DNA of 64,000 nt from Actinomycetes bacterium (GTDB lineage: Bacteria > Actinomycetota > Acidimicrobiia > Acidimicrobiales > Palsa-688): positions 1-64,000 of the forward strand of contig JAJYMM010000209.1 in the NCBI GenBank assembly GCA_021787035.1, in the 5' to 3' direction. A program made the translations under genes and the position numbers. Below are positions 1 to 7,960 of this stretch, in pieces. Within the stretch, counting starts at the first letter, position 1, and the number at the start of each line of letters is the position of its first letter. The notes beneath the pieces were generated by a model that saw nothing but the letters and a program-made list of their open reading frames with translations, searched no databases and was not told the DNA's origin.

Positions 1-1
1 C

Positions 2-409
2 GGCCTCTACGAGAAGGTCACGGCTTCGGTCGCCGACGAGGCCCGCGGCGTTCGCGAGTCCGTCACGGCCTCGGTGACCGACGAGACCGCTGCCATAAGG
101 GTTTCGGTCGCCGACGAGGCCCGCGGCGTTCGCGAGTCCGTCACGGCTTCGGTCGCCGACGAGGCCCGCGGCCTCTACGAGAAGGTCACGGCTTCGGTCG
201 CCGACGAGGCCCGCGGCGTTCGCGAGTCCGTCACGGCCTCGGTGACCGACGAGACCGCTGCCATAAGGGTTTCGGTCGCCGACGAGGCCCGCGGCCTCTA
301 CGAGAAGGTCACGGCTTCGGTCGCCGACGAGGCCCGCGGCGTTCGCGAGTCCGTCACGGCTTCGGTCGCCGACGAGGCCCGCGGCGTGCGCGAAGCGCTG
401 ACGGCCTCC
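2..409 (+). repeat. Higher-order 45/33-bp coding tandem repeat
   Basis: Units of 45 bp (two variants, encoding ..GVRES.. and ..GLYEK..) alternate with a 33-bp unit (encoding ..TAAIRVS). The order repeats in blocks (LYEK, VRES, IRVS, VRES, LYEK, VRES, IRVS, LYEK, VRES, VREA), and copies are almost identical at the DNA level. This implies recent block duplication. The array continues upstream of the window. Confidence 0.9.
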
Positions 410-664
410 CTTGGCGACGAGGCGCGCGCGGTGCGCGAGGAGGTAGGGGCGCTGCGCTCCGACCTCGACCACCTGGGCTCGGAGGTCGGGCTCCTGCGCC
501 GCGACATGGTCGAGATGACGCGAATGCTACGGATGCAAGGAGATGCCTCAGACCAGGTGGCCGAAGTGATGGGGAGGACCCTGGCGCGCCTGTCGGCTGA
601 GGTGGAGGCGCTCGCCGGCGCGCTCGACCGTTCGGGGCTCGCCTTCGAAGCTTCAGCAGATTGA
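2..664 (+). CDS. Repetitive coiled-coil protein, 5' end outside window
   Basis: The reading frame is open from base 2 and ends with TGA at 662-664, so the true start lies upstream and only the C-terminal 220 residues are visible. The first part (to base 409) is built from 15-residue units (VADEARGVRESVTAS, VADEARGLYEKVTAS) mixed with an 11-residue unit (VTDETAAIRVS). The last 85 residues are non-repetitive but still rich in Glu, Arg, Leu and Ala, and look like a coiled coil. Periods of 11 and 15 residues (3.67 and 3.75 residues per turn) favour straight or slightly right-handed helical bundles over classical heptads. No transmembrane segment is visible. The function is unknown; a structural or scaffold role is only a guess. 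Confidence 0.75.
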   Translation, partial: GLYEKVTASVADEARGVRESVTASVTDETAAIRVSVADEARGVRESVTASVADEARGLYEKVTASVADEARGVRESVTASVTDETAAIRVSVADEARGLYEKVTASVADEARGVRESVTASVADEARGVREALTASLGDEARAVREEVGALRSDLDHLGSEVGLLRRDMVEMTRMLRMQGDASDQVAEVMGRTLARLSAEVEALAGALDRSGLAFEASAD

Positions 665-728
665 CCTGCTAACTTTCTTGCTTAGGCAATATCGCACGAG
701 AGGAAAGGCCGTTCCTGGCTGAGCGCGC

Positions 729-1394
729 GTGATCTTCGACATCGTCTTGTTCGAGGGGGCTGACGAGCTCGACGTAGTCGGGCCGCTTGAGGTGTTGCGT
801 CGAGCCGCCTCCCTGGGAGCGGACTTGTCCGCGAGGCTTTGCTCCGCTCCTGGCAGCGGAGCTGTGAGGGGGGCTTTCGGGCTCCTTTTCCAGCCCGATC
901 GCGAATACGTGCCAGGCGAGGCCGATGTGGTAGTGGTGCCTGGTGGGGGCTGGGTGGCCCGCGGCGAAGTGGGGGCATGGGCGGAGGTGAAGCGTGGCGA
1001 ATGGCCGAGGCTCCTTTCCGAGGCCGCGTCTGCAGGTTCGGTGGTTGCGGGCGTATGCACTGGTGCGATGTTGCTGGCCCATGCGGGCCTCTTTAGGGGG
1101 CGCCGGGCGACGACGCACCACGACGCGCAGGCCGACCTCGCTGCGCTCGGCGTGGATGTCGTGTCGGAGCGGGTCGTCGATGAGGGCACCGTGCTTACCA
1201 GTGGCGGCGTCACGAGCGGTATTGACCTCGCGCTGTGGCTGGTCTCCAGGCATTTTGGCGAGAGCGTGGCCGGCATTGTCGCCGACTGCTTGGAGTACGG
1301 CTGGACACCCCCCGGCCAAAGCCGGGCTGAGGTTGCCGAGGTGAGAGACGTCGCGTCAGAGGTTCCCCCGGCGACCACCGTGGTCGTCCCCTGA
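729..1394 (+). CDS. DJ-1/PfpI family protein, isonitrile-hydratase-like
   Basis: The 221-residue protein has a single class I glutamine-amidotransferase-like domain. An acidic residue precedes the early VVGP motif, a PGGG loop lies near residue 72, and the nucleophile-elbow Cys is at about 110 in VAGVCTGAMLLAHAG. It is followed by RGRRATTHH, which resembles isonitrile hydratases and transcription-associated ThiJ/PfpI proteins. No AraC-type DNA-binding domain follows, so this is the enzyme-only form. The substrate is unknown. The start is GTG; the nearest ATG is far downstream. The gene stands alone upstream of smc and is followed at once by a hairpin. Confidence 0.8.
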   Translation: MIFDIVLFEGADELDVVGPLEVLRRAASLGADLSARLCSAPGSGAVRGAFGLLFQPDREYVPGEADVVVVPGGGWVARGEVGAWAEVKRGEWPRLLSEAASAGSVVAGVCTGAMLLAHAGLFRGRRATTHHDAQADLAALGVDVVSERVVDEGTVLTSGGVTSGIDLALWLVSRHFGESVAGIVADCLEYGWTPPGQSRAEVAEVRDVASEVPPATTVVVP

Positions 1395-1417
1395 TGCGCC
1401 CGCCAACCTCGGGCGCA
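1395..1417 (+). terminator. Hairpin after the DJ-1/PfpI gene
   Basis: An 8-bp perfect stem (TGCGCCCG / CGGGCGCA) with a 7-nt loop begins right after the stop codon. There is no T-run, as is common for terminator hairpins in high-GC actinobacteria. Termination is inferred from position and stem strength. Confidence 0.5.
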
Positions 1418-1513
1418 GCCTTCGCCGTCCGGCCTTCGCCCCCAGCCGCTCCTTGAGGCTCTGGCCGGCGGATCCTTGGCGGGGCGACTTCGGGCCGCTA
1501 GCTTTGGCGGAGC

Positions 1514-4500
1514 GTGTTCCTGAAGTCGCTCACACTCAAGGGTTTCAAATCCTTCGCTGACGTTTCCACACTGGAGTTCGAGCCGGGGGTGACCGTCGTC
1601 GTCGGCCCCAATGGCTCGGGTAAGTCCAACATCGTGGATGCCGTGGCTTGGGTGCTGGGGGCCCAGGGGCCGCGGGCGCTGCGCTCGTCCAAGATGGAAG
1701 ACGTCATCTTCGCCGGCACGGCGAAGCGGCCAGCGCTCGGCCGCGCCGAGGTCTCGCTCACGATCGACAACTCCGCCGGCATTTTGCCGATCGACTTCAC
1801 TGAGGTGAAGGTCACCCGTGCTTTGTGGCGCAATGGCGACTCGGAGTACTCGATCAACGGAGCCCCGTGCCGCTTGCTCGACGTTCAAGAGCTCCTCTCC
1901 GACACGGGCGTCGGGCGCCAGCAGCACACGATCATTTCTCAGGCACAGCTGGACAGCATCTTGGCTGCGAGGCCTGAGGACCGGCGTGCTGTCATCGAAG
2001 AGGCGGCTGGCGTCTCCAAGCACCGCAGGCGCAAAGAGAAGGCCGAGCGTCGCCTGGAGGCCACAGAGGGTGCTCTTGTAAGGGCGCAAGATCTGCTGAG
2101 GGAGGTGCGCCGCCAGCTACGGCCCCTCGAGCGCCAGGCCGACGCCGCCCGTCGCTATGCGGGTCTCACGGAAGAGCTGGCTGCCCTACGGCGCCACCTG
2201 TATGGTCGGGAGTTCTCGGCGCTCGGCTCGCGCCTCGCTATAGCCGCCTCCCAGAAAGACGAGCTCCGGCGTTCGGCTGAGCTGGCGGAGAGCTCTCTCG
2301 CTGGTCTCGACGCCTCGGTCGTTGCGGCCGAAGCAACCCTTGATGCACAACGTGAGCGAAGCGCCGGAGCTGACCTGTCCGAGGCTGTCTCGACCGCCGA
2401 AGGGCTGAAGGGCCGGGCAAGCGGGCTCCTCGCCCTTGTGGCGGAGCGTTCCCGCAGCATCGAGCGCGAGCGGGAAGCAGGCATCGACAAGGACGTGGTC
2501 TCGAGCCTGGAGGCCGAGGCGGCTTCGCTGGTGGCCGAGCTGGCGGCTGCCGAGCGGGAAGCAGCCGACCTGCTGCCTCTTGAGGAAGAGCTCGTGTCTT
2601 CGGAGGGCGCGCTCGCTCGCGACAGGGAAGCGCTCGAAGCTGCTCAGGCTGCTTTTAAGCGCCCCAGCACGGTGAAGACGTCGGCTGAGAGGCTGGCTGA
2701 AGTTCGCGCCGAGCTCGCTGCGCTGCGAAAGGCGGGAAGCGGGGAGCAGCTGGGAGCCGTCGAAGACCGGGCGTCCACCGCTCGCGCGCGGCTCGGGCGC
2801 CTCTTAGATGAAGCTGAGCGGGCGCTGGCCGAGAGGGAGATGGCCGATGAACGGGCCGAAGATCTGGAGCGAAGGGCTGTCCGGGCGGCGGCGCTCCTGG
2901 GGGAGGCAGAGGAGGAGCTCGCCAGGGCTCGCGAAGAGCGCCGTGATGCTGACGCGGCGCGGCACCGGTGGTCGGCGCGCGCAGAAGCCCTGGCGCAAGC
3001 CCTAGACGAGGCTCGGGCGAGGGCGGGGGCCCGCCGGTTGGCGGGGGTGGAAGGGGTCGTCGGTGCGCTGGTCGAGCTCGTCGATGTCGACGAGGGCTTG
3101 GAGGCCGCTTTCGAAGCGGCCGCAGGAGAGGCACTCTCGGCAGTCCTGATGGCGGGCGAGGGGCCTGCCCGCGATGGCCTCGAGCGCCTCAATCGCGACG
3201 GCGCCCACGGCGCCGTGATCGCCCTCGGCCAAGGGGTGTCTCCTGGCATGGCTGCGGGCGCTCAAGGCGATCCTCGCGTAGAGCAGTTGCCTCCGGGGGC
3301 ATCGTGGTTGCGGGGCCACGTGCGCTCGGTGCAGGAAGACGTCGGCGAGCTCCTGGACGGGTTGCTCAGGACCGCGGTCGTGGCGGAAGGCGGTTGGGAG
3401 GAGGCGCTTGGCCTAGCCATTTCGCACCAGGAGCTCGTTGTCGTGACCAAGGGCGGCGACCGCTTTTCTGGGGGCATTTGGCGGGTGGGCGCCCACGGCA
3501 CCGGAGCGACCGGTGCGGCCCTTGCGGAGGCGCGAGCGGCTCTTTCGGCGGCCGAGTCGCGCTGCAGTGCGACTGAAGAGGCCGAGCGCGAGGCCCAGTC
3601 GGCCGTCGAGCGTGCTCGCGTCGCGAGGCGCGAGGCTCAGCAAGCCCTCGAGTCGAACTCGGCGGCCAGGGCTGCGGCGGCTCGGGCCCTGGCGCGTGTG
3701 CGCTCCGACATTGCGGAGGCCTTGGCGGGAGCCGAGGCCATCGAAAATGAGAGGGCTGTCCTGGCGGCGCGCCTGGAGGCGGAGGTAGCTCGTACCGGCG
3801 AGCTCGAAGGCCTCTTGCCGGGCCTCGAAGCGGCGGCAGGGACCGACGAGGCCGAGGCCCGACGGCTAGTAGAGGCGCGCGACCAGCTCGCTAGCCGCCA
3901 GACCGCGCTCGCGACCCTCCGAAGGGACCTCGAGGTCCGTGCGACTGGTATCGAGGAGCGACGAGGCGTCCTCGAACGCCGGCGGGCCGAGGTTGAGCGC
4001 CGGCTGGAGGGGCATCTGGCGGAGCGAGAGGCGGCGGGTAGGCGCCGCGTCCAGCTCGACGCCGCGAAGGGCGTCCTTGACCAGCTGAAAGGCTTCGTCG
4101 CTGCCAGGCTGGAGGTCCTAGAGAAGGCGCTCGCGAGGTTGCGCGAGCAGCGGAAGGCCGAGACGGAGGCGCTCAGGGCGGCGACACAAGAGGTCGAGTC
4201 CCGCCGCCGAGAACGGGCCAGCCTGGAGCGCGAGCTGCTTTCCCTCCGAGAGCGGCTGGCTCAGGTCGAGCTCGAGGAGAGCCAGCTGAAGGCTCGTGCC
4301 GAGGCTCTTACCGAGAGCGTGCGGAGGGATCTGGACTGCGAGCCCGAGGCTCTCGCCGGTGAAGAGTGCCCAGACCTGCCCGCTGGAACGTCTCCCGCCG
4401 CCCGGGCTCGAGAACTAGAGCGCGAGCTGCGCCTGATGGGGCCCATCAACCCACTCGCTCTCGAGGAGTACGCAGCCTTGGAGGAGCGTCACGGCTTCTT

Positions 4501-5071
4501 GGAGAGCCAGCTCCACGACGTCTCCTCTGCCCGGCGCGAGCTCGCAAAGGTCATAAAGGCAGTCGACGCCGAGATCATCACCGTTTTCCAGGCTGCCTAC
4601 GAGGACGTAGTGGAGAACTTCGCGAAGCTCGTGGACATGCTGTTCCCCGGCGGGCAGGGCAAGGTCTTCCTTTCCGACGCCTCCAACATCTTGGAGTCCG
4701 GCGTGGACTTGGAAGTGAGGCCCATGGGCAAGAAGGTCAACCGCATGTCCCTGCTCTCGGGCGGCGAGCGGAGCTTGGTGGCCCTGGCGTTCCTGTTCGC
4801 AGTTTTCCGGAGCCGGCCGTCGCCGTTTTACATGCTGGACGAGGTAGAAGCAGCCCTCGACGATGTCAGTTTGCACCGCTTCTTGGACCTCGTCCACGAG
4901 TTTCGAGACGAGGCGCAACTGCTCATAGTCAGCCATCAGAAGCGGACGATGGAGGCCGCCGACTGCCTCTACGGCGTGAGCATGGCGCCCGCGGGTTCGT
5001 CGGTCGTCGTTAGCCAGAAGCTTGACCGGCCCCAGCCCGGGGAAACGAGGCCAGCCGAGATCGGCCGGTAG
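1514..5071 (+). CDS. smc: Chromosome segregation protein SMC
   Basis: The 1185-residue ATPase acts in chromosome condensation and segregation as a dimer with ScpA/ScpB. Walker A (GPNGSGKS) lies at about residues 31-38, followed by a long Glu/Arg/Ala-rich coiled coil. A hinge around residues 510-650 starts near VEGVVGALVELVDV. A second coiled coil follows, and then the C-terminal head with signature LSGGERSLVALAF and Walker B FYMLDEVEAALDD. The length is normal for bacterial SMC. The start is GTG, and the protein begins MFLKSLTLKGFKSF as expected. ftsY follows 12 bp downstream, an order common in actinobacteria. Confidence 0.97.
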   Translation: MFLKSLTLKGFKSFADVSTLEFEPGVTVVVGPNGSGKSNIVDAVAWVLGAQGPRALRSSKMEDVIFAGTAKRPALGRAEVSLTIDNSAGILPIDFTEVKVTRALWRNGDSEYSINGAPCRLLDVQELLSDTGVGRQQHTIISQAQLDSILAARPEDRRAVIEEAAGVSKHRRRKEKAERRLEATEGALVRAQDLLREVRRQLRPLERQADAARRYAGLTEELAALRRHLYGREFSALGSRLAIAASQKDELRRSAELAESSLAGLDASVVAAEATLDAQRERSAGADLSEAVSTAEGLKGRASGLLALVAERSRSIEREREAGIDKDVVSSLEAEAASLVAELAAAEREAADLLPLEEELVSSEGALARDREALEAAQAAFKRPSTVKTSAERLAEVRAELAALRKAGSGEQLGAVEDRASTARARLGRLLDEAERALAEREMADERAEDLERRAVRAAALLGEAEEELARAREERRDADAARHRWSARAEALAQALDEARARAGARRLAGVEGVVGALVELVDVDEGLEAAFEAAAGEALSAVLMAGEGPARDGLERLNRDGAHGAVIALGQGVSPGMAAGAQGDPRVEQLPPGASWLRGHVRSVQEDVGELLDGLLRTAVVAEGGWEEALGLAISHQELVVVTKGGDRFSGGIWRVGAHGTGATGAALAEARAALSAAESRCSATEEAEREAQSAVERARVARREAQQALESNSAARAAAARALARVRSDIAEALAGAEAIENERAVLAARLEAEVARTGELEGLLPGLEAAAGTDEAEARRLVEARDQLASRQTALATLRRDLEVRATGIEERRGVLERRRAEVERRLEGHLAEREAAGRRRVQLDAAKGVLDQLKGFVAARLEVLEKALARLREQRKAETEALRAATQEVESRRRERASLERELLSLRERLAQVELEESQLKARAEALTESVRRDLDCEPEALAGEECPDLPAGTSPAARARELERELRLMGPINPLALEEYAALEERHGFLESQLHDVSSARRELAKVIKAVDAEIITVFQAAYEDVVENFAKLVDMLFPGGQGKVFLSDASNILESGVDLEVRPMGKKVNRMSLLSGGERSLVALAFLFAVFRSRPSPFYMLDEVEAALDDVSLHRFLDLVHEFRDEAQLLIVSHQKRTMEAADCLYGVSMAPAGSSVVVSQKLDRPQPGETRPAEIGR

Positions 5072-5083
5072 TCTCGACCGGTC

Positions 5084-6382
5084 ATGCTCCTGATCCTGGT
5101 CATCGTCCTTGTCGCGGCGTTCCTCGTGGTCGCTGGTGGCGGGGCCCTTTTCGTTTCCTCTCGCACGGCCCGCCGGCGCCGAGTCGCTGCCCCCGACCGT
5201 GAGTCGCTCGCTCGCCCCCCGGCGCGCCCGCCCCAACCCCGGGCTCCTGGCACGCGGGTGCCGGCAGCCCCACCGGGAGAAGCCCCACCGGCAGAAGCCC
5301 CACCGGCAGAAGCCCCACCGGCAGAAGCCCCACCGGGAGGAGGCGGGCCCTCCGAGGCTCTTGGTGCCCCGGTTGTCCAAGCGGAGGTTGTTCTCGAGCC
5401 GGAGGCTGCTCGCGAGCCGGAGGCTGCTCTAGAGCCGGAGGCTGCCCTCGAGGCCGGGCTGGCCGAAGCTCTTGCGCCGGCTCGTCGACCCCATTTCAGG
5501 GACCGCCTTGGCAAGGCCCGCTCATTGTTTGCCCAACAGCTCGCTGGGTTGCGCGGGCGGAAACGGCTCGACGAACAGGCGTGGGAGGAGCTCGAAGAGG
5601 CCCTCATCCTGGCCGACGTGGGCGTAGGAACCACCCTCCGACTGCTTGATCACCTCCGTGCAAGGGCCAAAGAAGAGCACTTCGACTCGCCCGAGCAGCT
5701 TGTGGGAGCTCTCCGAGACGAGCTTGTGGAGCGCTTGGAGGGTGACCGCGAGCTCCACTTTGCCGGTCCCGAGGCCACAACCGTTTGGATCTTCGTAGGC
5801 GTGAACGGGGTAGGCAAGACCACCACGATCGGGAAGGTAGCAATGCGCGAGGTGGCCGAGGGCCGGCGGGTCGTGGTGGCGGCCGGCGACACGTTCCGGG
5901 CTGCCGCCGCCGACCAGCTGCAGCTCTGGGCCGAGCGTGTCGGGGCTGGCTTCGTGAGAGGCAACGAGGGGGGTGACCCGGGGGCGGTCGTCTTCGACGC
6001 CGTACAGCACGCCTCAGCTCGAAACATCCGCCTCGTCCTGGCAGACACCGCTGGTCGCCTTCACACGAAGGTCAACTTGATGGAGGAACTGAAAAAGGTC
6101 CGCCGGGTGGCCGACCGTCCGCCTGGGTCAGTAGCCGAGGTGCTCCTCGTGATCGACGCGACCACTGGTCAGAACGGCTTGGTCCAAGCCCGGCAGTTCG
6201 GGGACGCCGTGGGCGTGACGGGGGTCGTGCTGACGAAGCTGGACGGCACGGCCAAAGGTGGGATCGCCGTGGCTATCGCCGGCGAGCTTGGGGTTCCGAT
6301 CAAGCTGGTCGGCCTCGGCGAGGCCCCAGAGGACCTGGTCACCTTCGATGCCCGGGAGTTTGTGGACGCGCTGCTTGGTTGA
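5084..6382 (+). CDS. ftsY: Signal recognition particle receptor FtsY
   Basis: The 432-residue GTPase docks SRP-ribosome complexes at the membrane. An N-terminal membrane segment (about residues 2-25, LILVIVLVAAFLVV) precedes a Pro/Ala/Glu-rich linker. The conserved NG domain begins near residue 140. G-domain motifs are visible: GVNGVGKTTTIGK (P-loop), DTFRAAA, DTAGR and TKLDGTAKGG. The linker carries two tandem arrays, five 15-bp units encoding APPAE-like pentads and three 18-bp units encoding EPEAAL. The linker tolerates length change because the A domain of FtsY is poorly conserved. It lies 12 bp after smc and is probably co-transcribed. Confidence 0.97.
   Translation: MLLILVIVLVAAFLVVAGGGALFVSSRTARRRRVAAPDRESLARPPARPPQPRAPGTRVPAAPPGEAPPAEAPPAEAPPAEAPPGGGGPSEALGAPVVQAEVVLEPEAAREPEAALEPEAALEAGLAEALAPARRPHFRDRLGKARSLFAQQLAGLRGRKRLDEQAWEELEEALILADVGVGTTLRLLDHLRARAKEEHFDSPEQLVGALRDELVERLEGDRELHFAGPEATTVWIFVGVNGVGKTTTIGKVAMREVAEGRRVVVAAGDTFRAAAADQLQLWAERVGAGFVRGNEGGDPGAVVFDAVQHASARNIRLVLADTAGRLHTKVNLMEELKKVRRVADRPPGSVAEVLLVIDATTGQNGLVQARQFGDAVGVTGVVLTKLDGTAKGGIAVAIAGELGVPIKLVGLGEAPEDLVTFDAREFVDALLG
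5266..5340 (+). repeat. 15-bp tandem repeat x5 in ftsY linker
   Basis: Five consecutive 15-bp units, AGCCCCACCGGCAGA or one- to two-base variants, encode APPGE, three APPAE and APPGG. They lie in the acidic linker between the membrane anchor and the NG domain. Confidence 0.95.
5396..5449 (+). repeat. 18-bp tandem repeat x3 in ftsY linker
   Basis: Three 18-bp units (GAGCCGGAGGCTGCTCTA and variants) encode EPEAAR, EPEAAL and EPEAAL. The array is separate from the 15-bp array 56 bp upstream. Confidence 0.9.
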
Positions 6383-6492
6383 ACAACGTGCCTCCACTTG
6401 AGCGCTCGCGACACGCGCGGTGCTGGCTCCCGCTCAACACGGCGCGCCAGCCAGTAGCCGAGCCCGCTGCACGCCGGCCCCGGCCCCCACGC

Positions 6493-6870
6493 TCAGCGGT
6501 GGTTTAGCTTTTTGAACCAGATCCGCTTGTAGCTACGGCTCATTGGGTGGAGCAGGAGCGCAAAGAGGGCACCGCCGAAGACGAGGTTGAGCAGAAGGCT
6601 GAAGGACCCCCCTCCCCCGTGGAAGAGCAGGTAGAGCAGAGCGAGGATGTTGAGGCCGGCCAGCACGACGCCCGCCCAGTAGCCGAGTGACTTCTCGTTG
6701 GCTATCCCGAGCCCCGAAAAAAGGGCCCAGAGAGCGAGGATGCCGAAGAAGGGGGCTCCGAGCAGCAGGTCTAGGAGCCACCAAACGGCGTTGAAATAGA
6801 GCAGGACGTTACCGTAGTAAAGCGTCTGGGGTTGGCTGCGGTCCAGCCAGCGCGTGTTACCCACTGCCAT
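6493..6870 (-). CDS. Small multi-pass membrane protein coupled to rlmN
   Basis: The 125-residue protein has three to four hydrophobic segments (around VLLYFNAVWWLLDLLL, FGILALWALFSGLGI, WAGVVLAGLNILALLYLLF and LLNLVFGGALFALLL). It ends in a basic tail, RSYKRIWFKKLNHR. Its ATG directly abuts the TGA of rlmN with no gap, so translation is probably coupled. The sequence looks like a conserved actinobacterial membrane protein of unknown function. Its 3' end faces ftsY. Confidence 0.75.
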   Translation of the reverse strand: MAVGNTRWLDRSQPQTLYYGNVLLYFNAVWWLLDLLLGAPFFGILALWALFSGLGIANEKSLGYWAGVVLAGLNILALLYLLFHGGGGSFSLLLNLVFGGALFALLLHPMSRSYKRIWFKKLNHR

Positions 6871-7911
6871 TCAGTTTGGCACCTGAACTGCCTCGAGCGT
6901 CAGCGGCTTGCCAGCGAGCTGGCCGCACGCCGCGGCGATGTCTGTCCCGCGGTTGTCCCTGACGGTGGCGTTCACCCCGCGGGAGGCAAGCAGTTCCTGG
7001 AAGGCGCCGGCACCCGCCGCTCCGGTCCCGACGCCCGGGTAGCCGGGCGTGGGGTTGAGGGGTATCAAATTGACATGCGCGGGGAGCGGGAGGGCTAGGG
7101 CAAGCGTGGCGAGCTCGCTCGCGTCCCGTGCTGTGTCGTTTACGCCTGCGATGAGCGCCCACTCGAAGGAGAGGCGCCTGCCCTTGGCTTGCAGGTACGA
7201 AGCGCACGCGTCCATGAGCACCCCGAGGGGGTAGCGCCTGTTGAGGGGCACCAGCTGGTCGCGCAGTTCGTTTCGGGCCGCGTGGAGCGACACGGCCAGG
7301 TTGACTGGCAGGGCCTCGCCGGCGAGGCGACGGACCCCGGGGGCCACACCGACCGTGGACACGGTGATGTGCCGGGCCGAGAGACCGAGGTGCGCATGTA
7401 TGCGTTCGACGGCACCCCAAGTGCGGTCGTAGTTGGCGAGGGGCTCACCCATGCCCATGAAGACGACGTTCCCGAGCCGGCGCGGCAAGGCGGCCCTTCG
7501 CGCCGCGACCACTTGCTCTACGATCTCGCCGCTCGTCAGGTGGCGGCGGAAGCCACCCTGGCCAGTGGCGCAGAAGCTACATCCCATCGCGCAGCCGGCC
7601 TGGCTGGAGACACATACCGTGGCACGCCGCGGGTAGAGCATGAGGACTGTCTCCACGAGGGGCCCGTCGGCCAGTTGCCAGAGCCACTTGGTGGTCCCTC
7701 CGTCGACCGACTGGGACCTGGCCACCTCTTGGAGGGCGGGCCTGACGCGTCCTGCCAGTTCGTGGCGGAGGCCCTTGGGCAGCTCAGACATCTCCGTGGG
7801 CCACTGCCCCCTCTGCCACAGGCCACGCCATACCTGGTCGCTCCGGTAGGCCGGCTCGCCCGCGAGCAGGAAGGACAGCTCTTCGCGGGACATATCGAAA
7901 GCGCTCACCAC
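6871..7911 (-). CDS. rlmN: Dual-specificity 23S rRNA/tRNA adenine C2-methyltransferase RlmN
   Basis: This 346-residue radical SAM enzyme methylates C2 of A2503 in 23S rRNA and A37 in some tRNAs. The radical SAM cluster motif CxxxCxxC lies at residues 107-114 (CAMGCSFC). The second catalytic Cys is in AACGQL at about residue 329, as the ping-pong mechanism requires. GMGEPLANY and VSLHAARNELR are further family motifs. The start at 7911 gives the normal length. The gene is transcribed away from sqdB. Confidence 0.95.
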   Translation of the reverse strand: MVSAFDMSREELSFLLAGEPAYRSDQVWRGLWQRGQWPTEMSELPKGLRHELAGRVRPALQEVARSQSVDGGTTKWLWQLADGPLVETVLMLYPRRATVCVSSQAGCAMGCSFCATGQGGFRRHLTSGEIVEQVVAARRAALPRRLGNVVFMGMGEPLANYDRTWGAVERIHAHLGLSARHITVSTVGVAPGVRRLAGEALPVNLAVSLHAARNELRDQLVPLNRRYPLGVLMDACASYLQAKGRRLSFEWALIAGVNDTARDASELATLALALPLPAHVNLIPLNPTPGYPGVGTGAAGAGAFQELLASRGVNATVRDNRGTDIAAACGQLAGKPLTLEAVQVPN

Positions 7912-7960
7912 GGGCTCCAGCGTACGAAAGCTTGGGCCCAGGCGGGCCAGGAGCTAAAAT

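Noticed and set aside
661-692. Promoter TTGACC with a CAATAT -10 before the DJ-1/PfpI gene
   Set aside because: The spacing is 20 bp and the TTGACC overlaps the previous stop codon; the match is too weak to annotate.
653-2089. 478-residue minus-strand open frame opposite the DJ-1/PfpI gene and the start of smc
   Set aside because: It is antisense to two clear genes, has low-complexity composition and no motif. Long antisense frames are expected in very GC-rich coding DNA.
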